From JAQWRV01 sp045564915 (GTDB lineage: Bacteria > Pseudomonadota > Alphaproteobacteria > Rhodospirillales > Rhodospirillaceae), in assembly GCA_045564915.1 (NCBI GenBank), contig JBJLGL010000002.1:48586-112585 (forward strand): a DNA stretch of 64,000 nt, given 5' to 3'. Position numbers and translations under genes: made by a program. This document shows, in pieces, positions 35,355 through 43,960 of the stretch. The number at the start of each line of letters is the position of its first letter. Position 1 is the first letter of the stretch. The notes under the pieces were generated by a model. That model was not told where the DNA came from. It searched no databases and worked only from the letters and a program-made list of their open reading frames with translations.

Positions 35355-38123
35355 TTAATCTTTCTCTGGTTTTATGGGGGCGATTGCCGCCTCTAATGCA
35401 GCCGGCGCCTTCTTTTTTGTACTGGCTTTCTTCTTAGCCTTTGTTTTTTTCTTTGCGGCTACTTTCTTCTTAGTTAGTTTCTTCTTTTTTGTCTCGGTTT
35501 TTGCTGCCTTGGCTTCTAGCAATGCAATTGCATCTTCAAGTGTTACGGTATCCTTGTCTTTGTCACGGGGAAGAGTGGCACGCAGTGAGCCATGTTGTAC
35601 GTATGGACCAAACCTACCATCCTTGACGGTAACTGCTTTGCTATCATTAGGATGTTTCCCTAGGTCTTTACCAGCACCCCGTCCACGACCTTTCTTATTC
35701 TTCCCTTCCGCAATAACAACAACCGCCCGGTTCAGTCCTATGTCAAGAACACTGTCATCAGCGCCGAGGGATTGATACTTATCGCCATACTTGAGATATG
35801 GACCAAAGCGGCCGATCCCTGCCAAGATCATTTCTCCTGACTCTGGGTCAAGGCCGACTTCGCGTGGGAGGGCTAAGAGTTTAAGTGCGCGCTCTAGGTC
35901 AATACCGTCAGGGTCCATGCCTTTGGGTAAGGATGACCTTTTTGGCTTAGGAACCTTGAGCTTCTTAGCCTTTTTGGGTTTAGTTTTTTTCTTTATTTTT
36001 TCATCAACCGTATTAGCTTTAGCCTCAGTCTTTGCTGCGTTAGAGGCTGCAATTGCCTCCATATCTTCTTGGTTGCCAAGCTGTACATAAACGCCATACG
36101 GACCAGCACGTAAGGTCACTGCCATTCCTGTGCTGGGATCCCTTCCGAGTTCTTTGGGGCCATCTGATAGACCGCCCTCATCCTTACCGTTAGCGGTTAG
36201 CTGGCGGGTATAACGGCACTTTGGATAATTGCTACAGCCAATAAATCCGCCAAACTTCCCAAATTTAAGAGAGAGTCTTCCATCTTCACAAACCTGGCAC
36301 TTGCGCAGGTCTATACCATCTTCTGATTTCGGGAAAAGGTGCGGCTCGAGCAATTCGTCGAGGGTATCGATAACCTGAGTAATGCGCAGCTCGCTAGTAC
36401 CCTCAATAGCAGCAATAAAGTCCTGCCAGAACTCAGTAAGTACATCTTTCCAAGCCAATCGGCCACCGGATATTTCATCAAGTTTGTTCTCTAGGTCTGC
36501 AGTAAACGAATACTCCACATATTTAGAAAAAAAGCTTTCCAAGAATGCTGTGACTACACGACCACGGTCTTCTGGAACAAAACGCCTATTGTCCATGCGA
36601 ACATAATTGCGGTCCTGAAGTACCTGAATAATTGACGCATAGGTGGACGGACGCCCTATGCCAAGTTCTTCCATAGTTTTAACTAAGCTAGCCTCGGAAA
36701 AACGGGGTGGCGGCTGGGTGAAGTGTTGCTCAGGTTCGACGGCTTCACGATCGAGAGCCTCTCCCTGGGAAAGCGGGGGTAGAATGCGATCGTCTTTATT
36801 ATCATCTTTATCATCGCTACTACTACGCGGCGGATCCTGATAAACTTTCAAAAACCCTGGAAAGCGAATAACAGATCCGTTAGCGCGCACTTTGGTCCCC
36901 TGATCCTCAGAGGAAATAACAGCTGCTACTTGGTCCATGACAGCTGCTTCCATCTGGCTGGCTACAGTACGCTTCCAAATCAGTTCATATAGTCTGAGCT
37001 GGTCAGGCGTTATATAGGGGGCAACTTCGTTAGGGTGACGAGTTGGGTCTGTCGGCCGGATAGCTTCATGCGCTTCCTGCGCATTCTTCGCCTTGCTAGA
37101 GTAGTGCCGGTGTTTTTCAGGCACATAATCAGCCCCAAATTCCTGGGTGATGACGGAGCGAATAGTGTTAATAGCGGTGCCGTCGATTTGCACCCCATCC
37201 GTTCGCATATAAGTAATAAGGCCTACTGTCTCACCACCGATGGTGGCTCCTTCGTATAGCTTCTGGGCCACATCCATTGTTTGGCGTGCACTGAAATATA
37301 GGCGTCGGGACGCCTCCTGCTGCATAGTAGAGGTCGTAAAAGGTGCGTAGGGTCGGCGTTGTTTCTGCTTTTTCTCAACGGATTCAACAGTTAACTTTGC
37401 ATTTTCGAGCGTTCTCCGTGCTGCCTTTGCCTTCTCTTCATTCGGCAAGCTGTACTTCTCGAGTTTGTTACCATCCCAATGGGTGAGGCGCGCCACAAAC
37501 CTTTGGCCATCTTTCTTCGCTAGATTAACATCAATACTCCAATACTCTTGTGGAATAAATTTTTCTATTTCTAATTCGCGTGTGCAGATAAGTCGGAGTG
37601 CAACGGACTGGACGCGTCCGGCAGATCTACTGCCAGGTAGTTTACGCCAGAGCACAGGAGACAGATTGAAGCCGACCAGGTAATCTAGTGCTCGCCGTGC
37701 GAGGTATGCATTGACTAGCTCTATATCTAGATTTCTAGGGCTAGCCATGGCTTTAAGGACAGCGCCTTTGGTAATGGCATTAAAGGTAACCCTTCTTATC
37801 TCTGTGCCATTAATAATCTTTCTGCTCTTTAACTCTTCTAAGACGTGCCAGGAAATTGCCTCTCCTTCGCGATCTGGGTCTGTGGCAAGGTAGATGGCAT
37901 CAGCACTTTTTGCAGCGTCTATAATTGCTTTGAGATGCTTTTGGGATTGAGAAGCTATCTCCCAGTCCATAGCAAAATTCTCGTCAGGTCGGACGGAACC
38001 ATTCTTAGGCGGTAAATCGCGCACATGACCATAGGACGCCATAACCGTGTACCCATCTCCTAGGTACTTGTTAATAGTCTTCGCTTTAGCGGGGGACTCT
38101 ACGATGACAATGTTATTCATCAA
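35355..38123 (-). CDS. topA: DNA topoisomerase I
   Basis: A 922-residue type IA topoisomerase that relaxes negative supercoils. The Toprim domain has E9 (VESPAKAK) and DPDRE at 82-86. The catalytic tyrosine is Y305 in TYMRTDG. One four-Cys zinc ribbon (CQVCEDG ... GCSNYPKC) follows, then several TopA C-terminal repeats (GPYGVYVQLG, GRFGPYLKYG, GRFGPYVQHG) and a strongly Lys-rich tail. It is co-directional with rnr. The upstream neighbour that would normally be dprA is decayed. Confidence 0.96.
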   Translation of the reverse strand: MMNNIVIVESPAKAKTINKYLGDGYTVMASYGHVRDLPPKNGSVRPDENFAMDWEIASQSQKHLKAIIDAAKSADAIYLATDPDREGEAISWHVLEELKSRKIINGTEIRRVTFNAITKGAVLKAMASPRNLDIELVNAYLARRALDYLVGFNLSPVLWRKLPGSRSAGRVQSVALRLICTRELEIEKFIPQEYWSIDVNLAKKDGQRFVARLTHWDGNKLEKYSLPNEEKAKAARRTLENAKLTVESVEKKQKQRRPYAPFTTSTMQQEASRRLYFSARQTMDVAQKLYEGATIGGETVGLITYMRTDGVQIDGTAINTIRSVITQEFGADYVPEKHRHYSSKAKNAQEAHEAIRPTDPTRHPNEVAPYITPDQLRLYELIWKRTVASQMEAAVMDQVAAVISSEDQGTKVRANGSVIRFPGFLKVYQDPPRSSSDDKDDNKDDRILPPLSQGEALDREAVEPEQHFTQPPPRFSEASLVKTMEELGIGRPSTYASIIQVLQDRNYVRMDNRRFVPEDRGRVVTAFLESFFSKYVEYSFTADLENKLDEISGGRLAWKDVLTEFWQDFIAAIEGTSELRITQVIDTLDELLEPHLFPKSEDGIDLRKCQVCEDGRLSLKFGKFGGFIGCSNYPKCRYTRQLTANGKDEGGLSDGPKELGRDPSTGMAVTLRAGPYGVYVQLGNQEDMEAIAASNAAKTEAKANTVDEKIKKKTKPKKAKKLKVPKPKRSSLPKGMDPDGIDLERALKLLALPREVGLDPESGEMILAGIGRFGPYLKYGDKYQSLGADDSVLDIGLNRAVVVIAEGKNKKGRGRGAGKDLGKHPNDSKAVTVKDGRFGPYVQHGSLRATLPRDKDKDTVTLEDAIALLEAKAAKTETKKKKLTKKKVAAKKKTKAKKKASTKKKAPAALEAAIAPIKPEKD

Positions 38124-38188
38124 TGTACATCCGGGTGCCCGTTATGTTCCAGCTGAGTTGTTAATAACCCCAGCATCCTTAAAAACGT

Positions 38189-38649
38189 TTAAAGACTTCC
38201 AAGCTCGCTAATTCGACTGCTTAGAAGCAGTTCGAGTAGCGTACCCTATTCTCAAGATTATCAGGCTACTACCCGAACAGCGGCAGACACTTGGCACTGT
38301 CTCTGCAGTTCGTCAACCGTAACTAAATAGGTGTCTATTTGTTTAAACATGGAATCATAGATCATGCTGGACCCATTTTATTTATTAAAAACAATACCTT
38401 AGGTTATAGCTAGAGGTGTCTAGTCATCCAAGTATATTAATTACGCAATCCATCCCAGTCTGAGCAATCTTTCTTCCGTGGGACACATGAGAACCGTTCA
38501 TTTCCGAATCAGGGAGTTTTGATCCTATGTCCGCCCGTGCAGGCAGCAAACTCGGGTGATCTCCGAAAGTTACATAGAACCATTTTCTTAGGTGCAGGAC
38601 CGTTACCGCTTTTCTATATCCCGAGTTCTTTCTGGTTTTCATTTTATGG
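38189..38649 (-). pseudogene. dprA: Decayed dprA remnant between plsY and topA
   Basis: This stretch lies exactly where alphaproteobacteria carry dprA (DNA-processing protein for transformation), on the same strand. At 38189-38365 one frame reads TVDELQRQCQVSAA, then stop codons, then TLLELLLSSRISELGSL. That resembles the C-terminal winged helix of DprA (VDEL...SAA...LLELEL.GR...SL) with internal stops. Further upstream (about 38430-38560) GDHPSLLPARADI and GSHVSHGRKIA recall the YP.LL..I.D and VGSR..S..GR..A parts. The likeness is by eye and partial; the gene, if so, has lost most of its length. Confidence 0.5.
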
Positions 38650-39276
38650 CTAGACTTTTGAGTCGCCAATATGAGGCTCATCACCTTTAAGCAAGCGCAC
38701 TATGTTGGCCCAATGGCGAACCCAGCCAAGTACTGCAAGGGCACTAAACATTAGGGCAGGATTATTCATACCCAGGAGAAGAGCAAAAACTGGTGCGAAA
38801 GCAAGGGCAATCAATGCTGCCAAGGAGGAATACCTAAAGATGATAGCCATAGCGATCCAGGTAACGCTAGCCATCGCTCCAATAATTGGCGCAGAGGCCA
38901 TCATTATTCCAAGCGTAGTCGCAACACCCTTACCACCACGGAAGCGAAGCCATACAGAGAAGTTATGTCCTAGGACTGCGCAAGCACCAGCGACTAGTCC
39001 GCCAATCTCTTGGGCTTCCGGGATGACAACGATAGTACCGATGTATACAGATAAGGCACCTTTACCACCGTCAAGAACAAGAGTTGCTGCTGCTAATCCT
39101 CGGTGACCAGTGCGAAGGACATTGGTTGCTCCAATGTTACCAGAGCCCATTTGACGCAGATCACCAGCACCTGAAAGTTTTGTTAGCAAAAGACCAAAAG
39201 GTATCGACCCGAGGAAATAACCCCCGATCACAACCATTAGAAATGCCCAGGAGCCAGGGTCAAGCAATACAGGCAT
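38650..39276 (-). CDS. plsY: Glycerol-3-phosphate acyltransferase PlsY
   Basis: A 208-residue membrane acyltransferase, transferring acyl from acyl-phosphate to glycerol-3-phosphate in phospholipid synthesis. Motifs: LGSIPFGLL near the start, GSGNIGATNVLR, DGGKGALSV and GHNFSVWLRFRGGKGVATTLG. Several membrane helices are evident. Its ATG overlaps the pyrC stop, so plsY is co-translated with the pyrimidine genes. Confidence 0.95.
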   Translation of the reverse strand: MPVLLDPGSWAFLMVVIGGYFLGSIPFGLLLTKLSGAGDLRQMGSGNIGATNVLRTGHRGLAAATLVLDGGKGALSVYIGTIVVIPEAQEIGGLVAGACAVLGHNFSVWLRFRGGKGVATTLGIMMASAPIIGAMASVTWIAMAIIFRYSSLAALIALAFAPVFALLLGMNNPALMFSALAVLGWVRHWANIVRLLKGDEPHIGDSKV

Positions 39277-40583
39277 TATACTGGGTTCTCAAATACAGTA
39301 CGCCCGTCAATAGTGGTTCTGATAACTCTTCCCTGCACCGGTCGCCCATCAAAAGGTGTATTTTTCGATTTTGATAGAAAGTCATCACCGTGCACTTTCC
39401 AAGACTTGTATGGGTCAAAAAGTACTAGGTCGGCCGGAGCACCAACTCGCAATTGACCTGCATCTAAACCGAGCAACCTTGCTGGCGACCATGTCACTTT
39501 ACTTATAACGTCCAGAAGTGAGAGTTCTTCATTGTGGAATAGTTCGAGAGCGATAGCCAATAAGGTTTCTAAGCCTGATCCCCCAAAAGCTGCTTGGGCA
39601 AATGGCAAGCGCTTGCTGTCTTGATCTTGCGGGGAGTGGTCACTTGCTATTACATCAATAACCCCAGACTTAAGACCTTCAACGATTGCGAGACGATCGT
39701 CCTCTGATCTCAGGGGCGGGGATAGTTTGGCAAACGTTCTGTAATCGCCTACAGAAAGTTCATTAAGTGCTGAATAGAAGGGTGCGGTATCGCAGGTGAC
39801 GCTCAAACCCTTTGCTTTTGCTTGGGCGATGATCTCTACGCTATCCGATGTTGAAATATGAGATGCGTGGTAACGCGCCTTTGTCATCTCTACTAAGCGC
39901 ATATCCCTTTCCAGCATGATGATTTCAGCTTCCCTTGGAATACTGGGGAGTCCTAGTCGTGTAGACATTTCACCACTGTTCATTGCGCCATCACCAGCCA
40001 AAGACGGATCTTCAGGATGCTGCAGAACAATGAGATCAAAAGTTGAGGCGTAAGATAAAACGCGACGCATCACTTGGGCATCCGCTATTGCAAGTGTACC
40101 GTCAGTGAAACCTAGAGCACCTGCTTCGGCAAGCAATCCCAGCTCCGCGAGTTCTTTGCCTTGCAACCCTTTGGTTGCTGCACCATATGCATAAACTTTG
40201 GTGAGTGCGTGCAGACGGGCCCGGCGGGCAACAAATTCCAATGTTGCTTCATCATCTAATACTGGCTTGGTATTTGGTAGGCATGCCATTGATGTGACAC
40301 CACCAGCGACTGCGGCTTCTGCAGCACTACGCAAAGACTCCTTGTGCTCATCTCCTGGCTCTCTAAGCTGAACTCGCATATCTACTAATCCAGGCGCAAG
40401 ACACAAACCCTCAGCATTTACGATAATGACATCTTTCGGCGGAGATCCTTCAAAGAGGTTGGGTCCGACGGCAGCAATATTTTTACCCTCGGTCAAGAGG
40501 TCGCCTGTACTATCCATACCTGTAGCTGGATCAAGCAATCGGGCATTGGTGTAGACAACACGCACGTTTCCAGAGCTTGTCAT
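39276..40583 (-). CDS. pyrC: Dihydroorotase-like protein, probably a non-catalytic PyrB partner
   Basis: A 435-residue amidohydrolase-fold protein paired with pyrB. The HxH zinc motif of active dihydroorotases (DxHxHLREPG) is replaced by DMRVQLREPG, with R70 and Q72. QHPEDPSL and a modified IASDHSPQ are partly kept. Loss of two ligands points to the inactive pyrC'/PyrX form that serves as a structural partner of aspartate carbamoyltransferase in some bacteria. The active dihydroorotase should then be elsewhere. It overlaps pyrB by four bases and plsY by one. Confidence 0.9.
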   Translation of the reverse strand: MTSSGNVRVVYTNARLLDPATGMDSTGDLLTEGKNIAAVGPNLFEGSPPKDVIIVNAEGLCLAPGLVDMRVQLREPGDEHKESLRSAAEAAVAGGVTSMACLPNTKPVLDDEATLEFVARRARLHALTKVYAYGAATKGLQGKELAELGLLAEAGALGFTDGTLAIADAQVMRRVLSYASTFDLIVLQHPEDPSLAGDGAMNSGEMSTRLGLPSIPREAEIIMLERDMRLVEMTKARYHASHISTSDSVEIIAQAKAKGLSVTCDTAPFYSALNELSVGDYRTFAKLSPPLRSEDDRLAIVEGLKSGVIDVIASDHSPQDQDSKRLPFAQAAFGGSGLETLLAIALELFHNEELSLLDVISKVTWSPARLLGLDAGQLRVGAPADLVLFDPYKSWKVHGDDFLSKSKNTPFDGRPVQGRVIRTTIDGRTVFENPV

Positions 40584-41545
40584 TTTATGCTCTCTGTTAA
40601 TTGGTTATCGGCTCCAATATTTCTTGCCAACAGTTCTAGAACAGCCATGCGGACTGCAACCCCTAACTCGACTTGCTCACGGATTACGCTACGTTCAAAA
40701 TCGTCCGCAACATCAGAGTCTATTTCAACTCCCCTATTCATTGGGCCTGGGTGCATAATGAGAGCATCTGGTTTAGCGAGTGCAAGCTTTGCGCGATCAA
40801 GACCAAAAAAACGGAAGTATTCACGCATAGATGGAAAATAGCTCCCCGCCATACGTTCGTTCTGGACCCTGAGCATCATCACGATGTCACAATCTTTCAA
40901 ACCGGCACGCATATCTGTATATATTCTGACGCCCATTCTATCCAGTTTGCTAGGAATAAGGGTTCGCGGTGCAATGACTCTTACCTCTGCGCCTAAGGTT
41001 TGTAATAGATAGAAATTGGAGCGAGCTACGCGGCTGTGGGCGACGTCACCGCAGATGGCCACCTTAAGGCCACCAATTGTCTCACGACGTCTACGAATAG
41101 TGAGCGCATCTAGGAGAGCCTGTGTTGGATGTTCATGACTTCCGTCACCACCGTTCACTACCGCACATTTGACTTTTTCTGACAGTAGTGTGACTGCACC
41201 CGATTGAGGGTGACGTACTACGAGTACATCCGGATGCATGGCGTTTAAAGTCACAGCGGTGTCGATCAGGGTTTCCCCTTTAGAGATTGAACTCGATGCA
41301 ACCTGCATATTGATTACATTAGCACCTAGCCGGAGTGCAGCTAGTTCGAACGATGTACGGGTACGGGTTGAGTTTTCAAAAAAAAGGTTAACAACTGTCC
41401 GTCCTGCAAGGCTTTTCGATACCTTGTCCGGCCCGCGGTTGCTAGCAACATAAGGATCCGATAGATCCAATAGGTGATTGATTTCTAAGGGGGAAAGTCC
41501 TTCGATCCCGAGCAGGTGGATGTGCGGGAAAATAGGGTCACGCAT
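40580..41545 (-). CDS. pyrB: Aspartate carbamoyltransferase catalytic subunit
   Basis: A 321-residue ATCase making N-carbamoyl-aspartate, the first committed step of pyrimidine synthesis. The carbamoyl-phosphate site is S59-T-R-T-R-T with HPTQALLDAL and the aspartate loop HPGPMNRGVEI. No pyrI regulatory gene is present, as usual when a PyrC-like partner follows. First gene of the pyrB-pyrC-plsY run. Confidence 0.96.
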   Translation of the reverse strand: MRDPIFPHIHLLGIEGLSPLEINHLLDLSDPYVASNRGPDKVSKSLAGRTVVNLFFENSTRTRTSFELAALRLGANVINMQVASSSISKGETLIDTAVTLNAMHPDVLVVRHPQSGAVTLLSEKVKCAVVNGGDGSHEHPTQALLDALTIRRRRETIGGLKVAICGDVAHSRVARSNFYLLQTLGAEVRVIAPRTLIPSKLDRMGVRIYTDMRAGLKDCDIVMMLRVQNERMAGSYFPSMREYFRFFGLDRAKLALAKPDALIMHPGPMNRGVEIDSDVADDFERSVIREQVELGVAVRMAVLELLARNIGADNQLTESIK

Positions 41546-41639
41546 GAGCGGGGACTATATTCGAGGGCGGGCCGTACCACAAGCCAACAAATACATTTCT
41601 TTTGACCAAATATTAGAGACCGGTTTTAGTTTCTAGTTA

Positions 41640-42101
41640 CTAGGACAGGGAATCCATTAAACCCTGCAAAATATAGGCTGCCGCTGCTCTGTCTACCACT
41701 TTAGAGCGCTTCTTGCGGCTAAGATCTGCGCTTTCGACCAGTATTCGTTCCACAGCTACAGTTGAGAGCCGTTCGTCCCATAATACGATGGGTAAGTCCC
41801 TTAAAGATAATAAATTGTCGACAAAAGTCCTTACAGACTGCGCCTGTCGACCTTCATTACCATTCATTTCGACTGGCAAACCGACAACTATCGCGCCCAC
41901 TGCATGTTCATCTACAAGAGCTAATAAAGTCTTGGCATCCTGGCTGAATTTCGTCCGTTTTATAACGCTGAAAGGAGTCGCTATCATGAGACTCACGTCA
42001 GACAACGCCAACCCCACAGTTTTATTGCCTACATCTAGGCCGAGCAGGCGTTTTCCCGGTTCTAATATTGACTTCAGATCGGTGGGCTTGCAGATCGTCA
42101 T
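41640..42101 (-). CDS. ruvX: Holliday junction resolvase-like protein RuvX (YqgF)
   Basis: A 153-residue RNase H-fold nuclease of the YqgF/RuvX family with GLDVGNKTVGLALSD (first catalytic Asp), VGLPVEMNG and LWDERLST plus a C-terminal D in SKVVDRAAAAYIL. It acts in pre-16S rRNA end processing and possibly recombination. It is divergent from gatC, a conserved arrangement in alphaproteobacteria. Confidence 0.93.
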   Translation of the reverse strand: MTICKPTDLKSILEPGKRLLGLDVGNKTVGLALSDVSLMIATPFSVIKRTKFSQDAKTLLALVDEHAVGAIVVGLPVEMNGNEGRQAQSVRTFVDNLLSLRDLPIVLWDERLSTVAVERILVESADLSRKKRSKVVDRAAAAYILQGLMDSLS

Positions 42102-42194
42102 ACCCGATGATACATCAACGATGCCCCTATATTCTCAGCTTTTTAACGATCTGAGGTGCGGTGGATAGCGCTTCAGAATGGAGATGAATACCTT

Positions 42195-42482
42195 ATGTTG
42201 CTTAATGATACTACCGTTCAACAGATCGCGGTTCTCGCTCGTATTAATATTCCCAAGGAAGATTTGGCCTCTTTGGGAAAAGAATTAGGCGTAATTCTCG
42301 ATTGGATCGAGCAACTGCAAGAAGTGGATACCGAAACGGTGGAACCAATGACTGGAGGGAGCGATCAGACTCTGACCTGGAGGGCTGATGGTATATCGGA
42401 CGGTGGGTACGCTGAGAAAGTTCTAGCCAATGCTCCAGAATCGCACGAAGGATTCTTTGGGGTGCCTAAGGTGGTTGAGTGA
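42195..42482 (+). CDS. gatC: Asp/Glu-tRNA amidotransferase subunit C
   Basis: A 95-residue GatC, the stabilising subunit of the GatCAB complex that amidates mischarged Glu-tRNA(Gln) and Asp-tRNA(Asn). TVQQIAVLARI at the N-terminus and the VEPM block are typical. The ATG at 42195 is preferred over an upstream in-frame ATG at 42156, because family members start just before TVxxIA. The TGA overlaps the gatA ATG. Confidence 0.93.
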   Translation: MLLNDTTVQQIAVLARINIPKEDLASLGKELGVILDWIEQLQEVDTETVEPMTGGSDQTLTWRADGISDGGYAEKVLANAPESHEGFFGVPKVVE

Positions 42483-43957
42483 TGACTAACCTCACGTCGC
42501 TTGACCTTTCAGCTGCGAGAGATGGTCTAATTAAGGGTGATTTTACCGCCGTGGAACTGACCGAAGCTCATATCAAAGCCATGGATGAGCGACGTGATCT
42601 TAATGCTTTTATTACCGAAGTGCCGGAGATAGCAATCGATCGTGCTAAGTTGTCGGATAGCAATCTTCAGAAAGGTCAGGCTGGTTCTTTGGAGGGTATT
42701 CCTCTGGGAATTAAAGATCTGTTCTGCACTGAGGGTATTCTGACTACTGCAGCATCGCACATTCTTGATGGTTTCATACCTCCCTACGAGAGCACAGTCA
42801 CATCTAAACTCAAGGATGCAGGTGCTATATTTGTTGGAAAAACTAATTTGGACGAGTTTGCCATGGGATCGTCCAACGAAACGAGTTACTACGGAGTTGT
42901 TACTAACCCGTGGAAAGCAGCGGAGTCCACAAAACCTTACGTTCCTGGTGGTTCATCGGGTGGTTCCGCAGCTGCTGTAGCTGCCAACCTCTGCCTCGGA
43001 GCTACTGGGACGGACACAGGTGGATCAATCCGCCAACCAGCTTCATTTTGTGGGATTGTTGGTATGAAACCAACCTACGGTCGCTGTTCACGTTGGGGTA
43101 TTGTGGCATTTTCAAGCTCACTTGACCAAGCTGGACCCATGACACGTACAGTTCGTGATTCAGCGATTTTGTTGAATGTAATGGCGGGGTACGATCCGCA
43201 AGATTCCACCTCTGCAAATATTGCAATCCCAGATTTTGAGGCTAGTTTGACTGGAGACGTTAGAGGCTTGCGAATTGGCATTCCTGTCGAATATCGCATT
43301 GATGGTCTCAATGATGAGATTGCCGCTCTATGGGACCAGGGAGTAGCATGGCTAAAAGATGCAGGTGCGGAGATTGTAGACATATCTCTACCACATACCA
43401 AATATGCATTGCCCACCTACTACATCGTTGCACCTGCTGAGGCTTCGTCCAATCTAGCTCGATATGACGGGGTGCGTTTTGGACTCCGTGTCGAAGGAGA
43501 AAGCCTGGATGAAATGTATGCCAATACACGTGCAGCAGGGTTTGGTAATGAAGTTAAGCGGCGGATATTAATAGGTACTTATGCTTTATCTGCCGGATAC
43601 TATGATGCCTATTACTTGAAGGCACAAAAGGTTCGCCAACTGATTTCTCAGGATTTTGTGCAGGCATTCGACAAGGTAGATGCAATGTTGACACCCACGG
43701 CTCCGTCAACCGCTTTTGCTATTGGCGACAAGAAGGACGATCCTATTTCAATGTATTTAAATGACGTTTTTACTGTTCCAGCATCTCTAGCCGGTTTACC
43801 AGGCATCTCAGTACCTGCTGGCTTATCTAGCGAGGGAATGCCATTGGGATTGCAGGTGTTATCTAAGCGCTGGGATGAAGAGACTGTTTTCCGCATTGCA
43901 GCAGTCATAGAGAATGCAGCAGGGTTTCCTGGCTTGGCGCTGCACGTGGAGGGCTAA
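42482..43957 (+). CDS. gatA: Asp/Glu-tRNA amidotransferase subunit A
   Basis: A 491-residue amidase-signature glutaminase of GatCAB. The Ser-cisSer-Lys triad is visible: Lys in GIKDLF, cis-Ser in GGSSGGSAA and the nucleophile Ser in TDTGGSIRQPA. It releases ammonia from glutamine and channels it to GatB. The ATG overlaps the gatC stop (TGATG). Confidence 0.96.
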   Translation: MTNLTSLDLSAARDGLIKGDFTAVELTEAHIKAMDERRDLNAFITEVPEIAIDRAKLSDSNLQKGQAGSLEGIPLGIKDLFCTEGILTTAASHILDGFIPPYESTVTSKLKDAGAIFVGKTNLDEFAMGSSNETSYYGVVTNPWKAAESTKPYVPGGSSGGSAAAVAANLCLGATGTDTGGSIRQPASFCGIVGMKPTYGRCSRWGIVAFSSSLDQAGPMTRTVRDSAILLNVMAGYDPQDSTSANIAIPDFEASLTGDVRGLRIGIPVEYRIDGLNDEIAALWDQGVAWLKDAGAEIVDISLPHTKYALPTYYIVAPAEASSNLARYDGVRFGLRVEGESLDEMYANTRAAGFGNEVKRRILIGTYALSAGYYDAYYLKAQKVRQLISQDFVQAFDKVDAMLTPTAPSTAFAIGDKKDDPISMYLNDVFTVPASLAGLPGISVPAGLSSEGMPLGLQVLSKRWDEETVFRIAAVIENAAGFPGLALHVEG

Positions 43958-43960
43958 AGA

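Noticed and set aside
35374..36090. Long plus-strand frames opposite topA
   Set aside because: They mirror the Lys-rich topA tail as Phe/Leu runs and are shadows of topA.
38424..38684. 86-codon minus-strand open frame between plsY and topA
   Set aside because: It overlaps the plsY end and contains only fragments resembling DprA; treated as part of the decayed dprA, not as a gene of its own.
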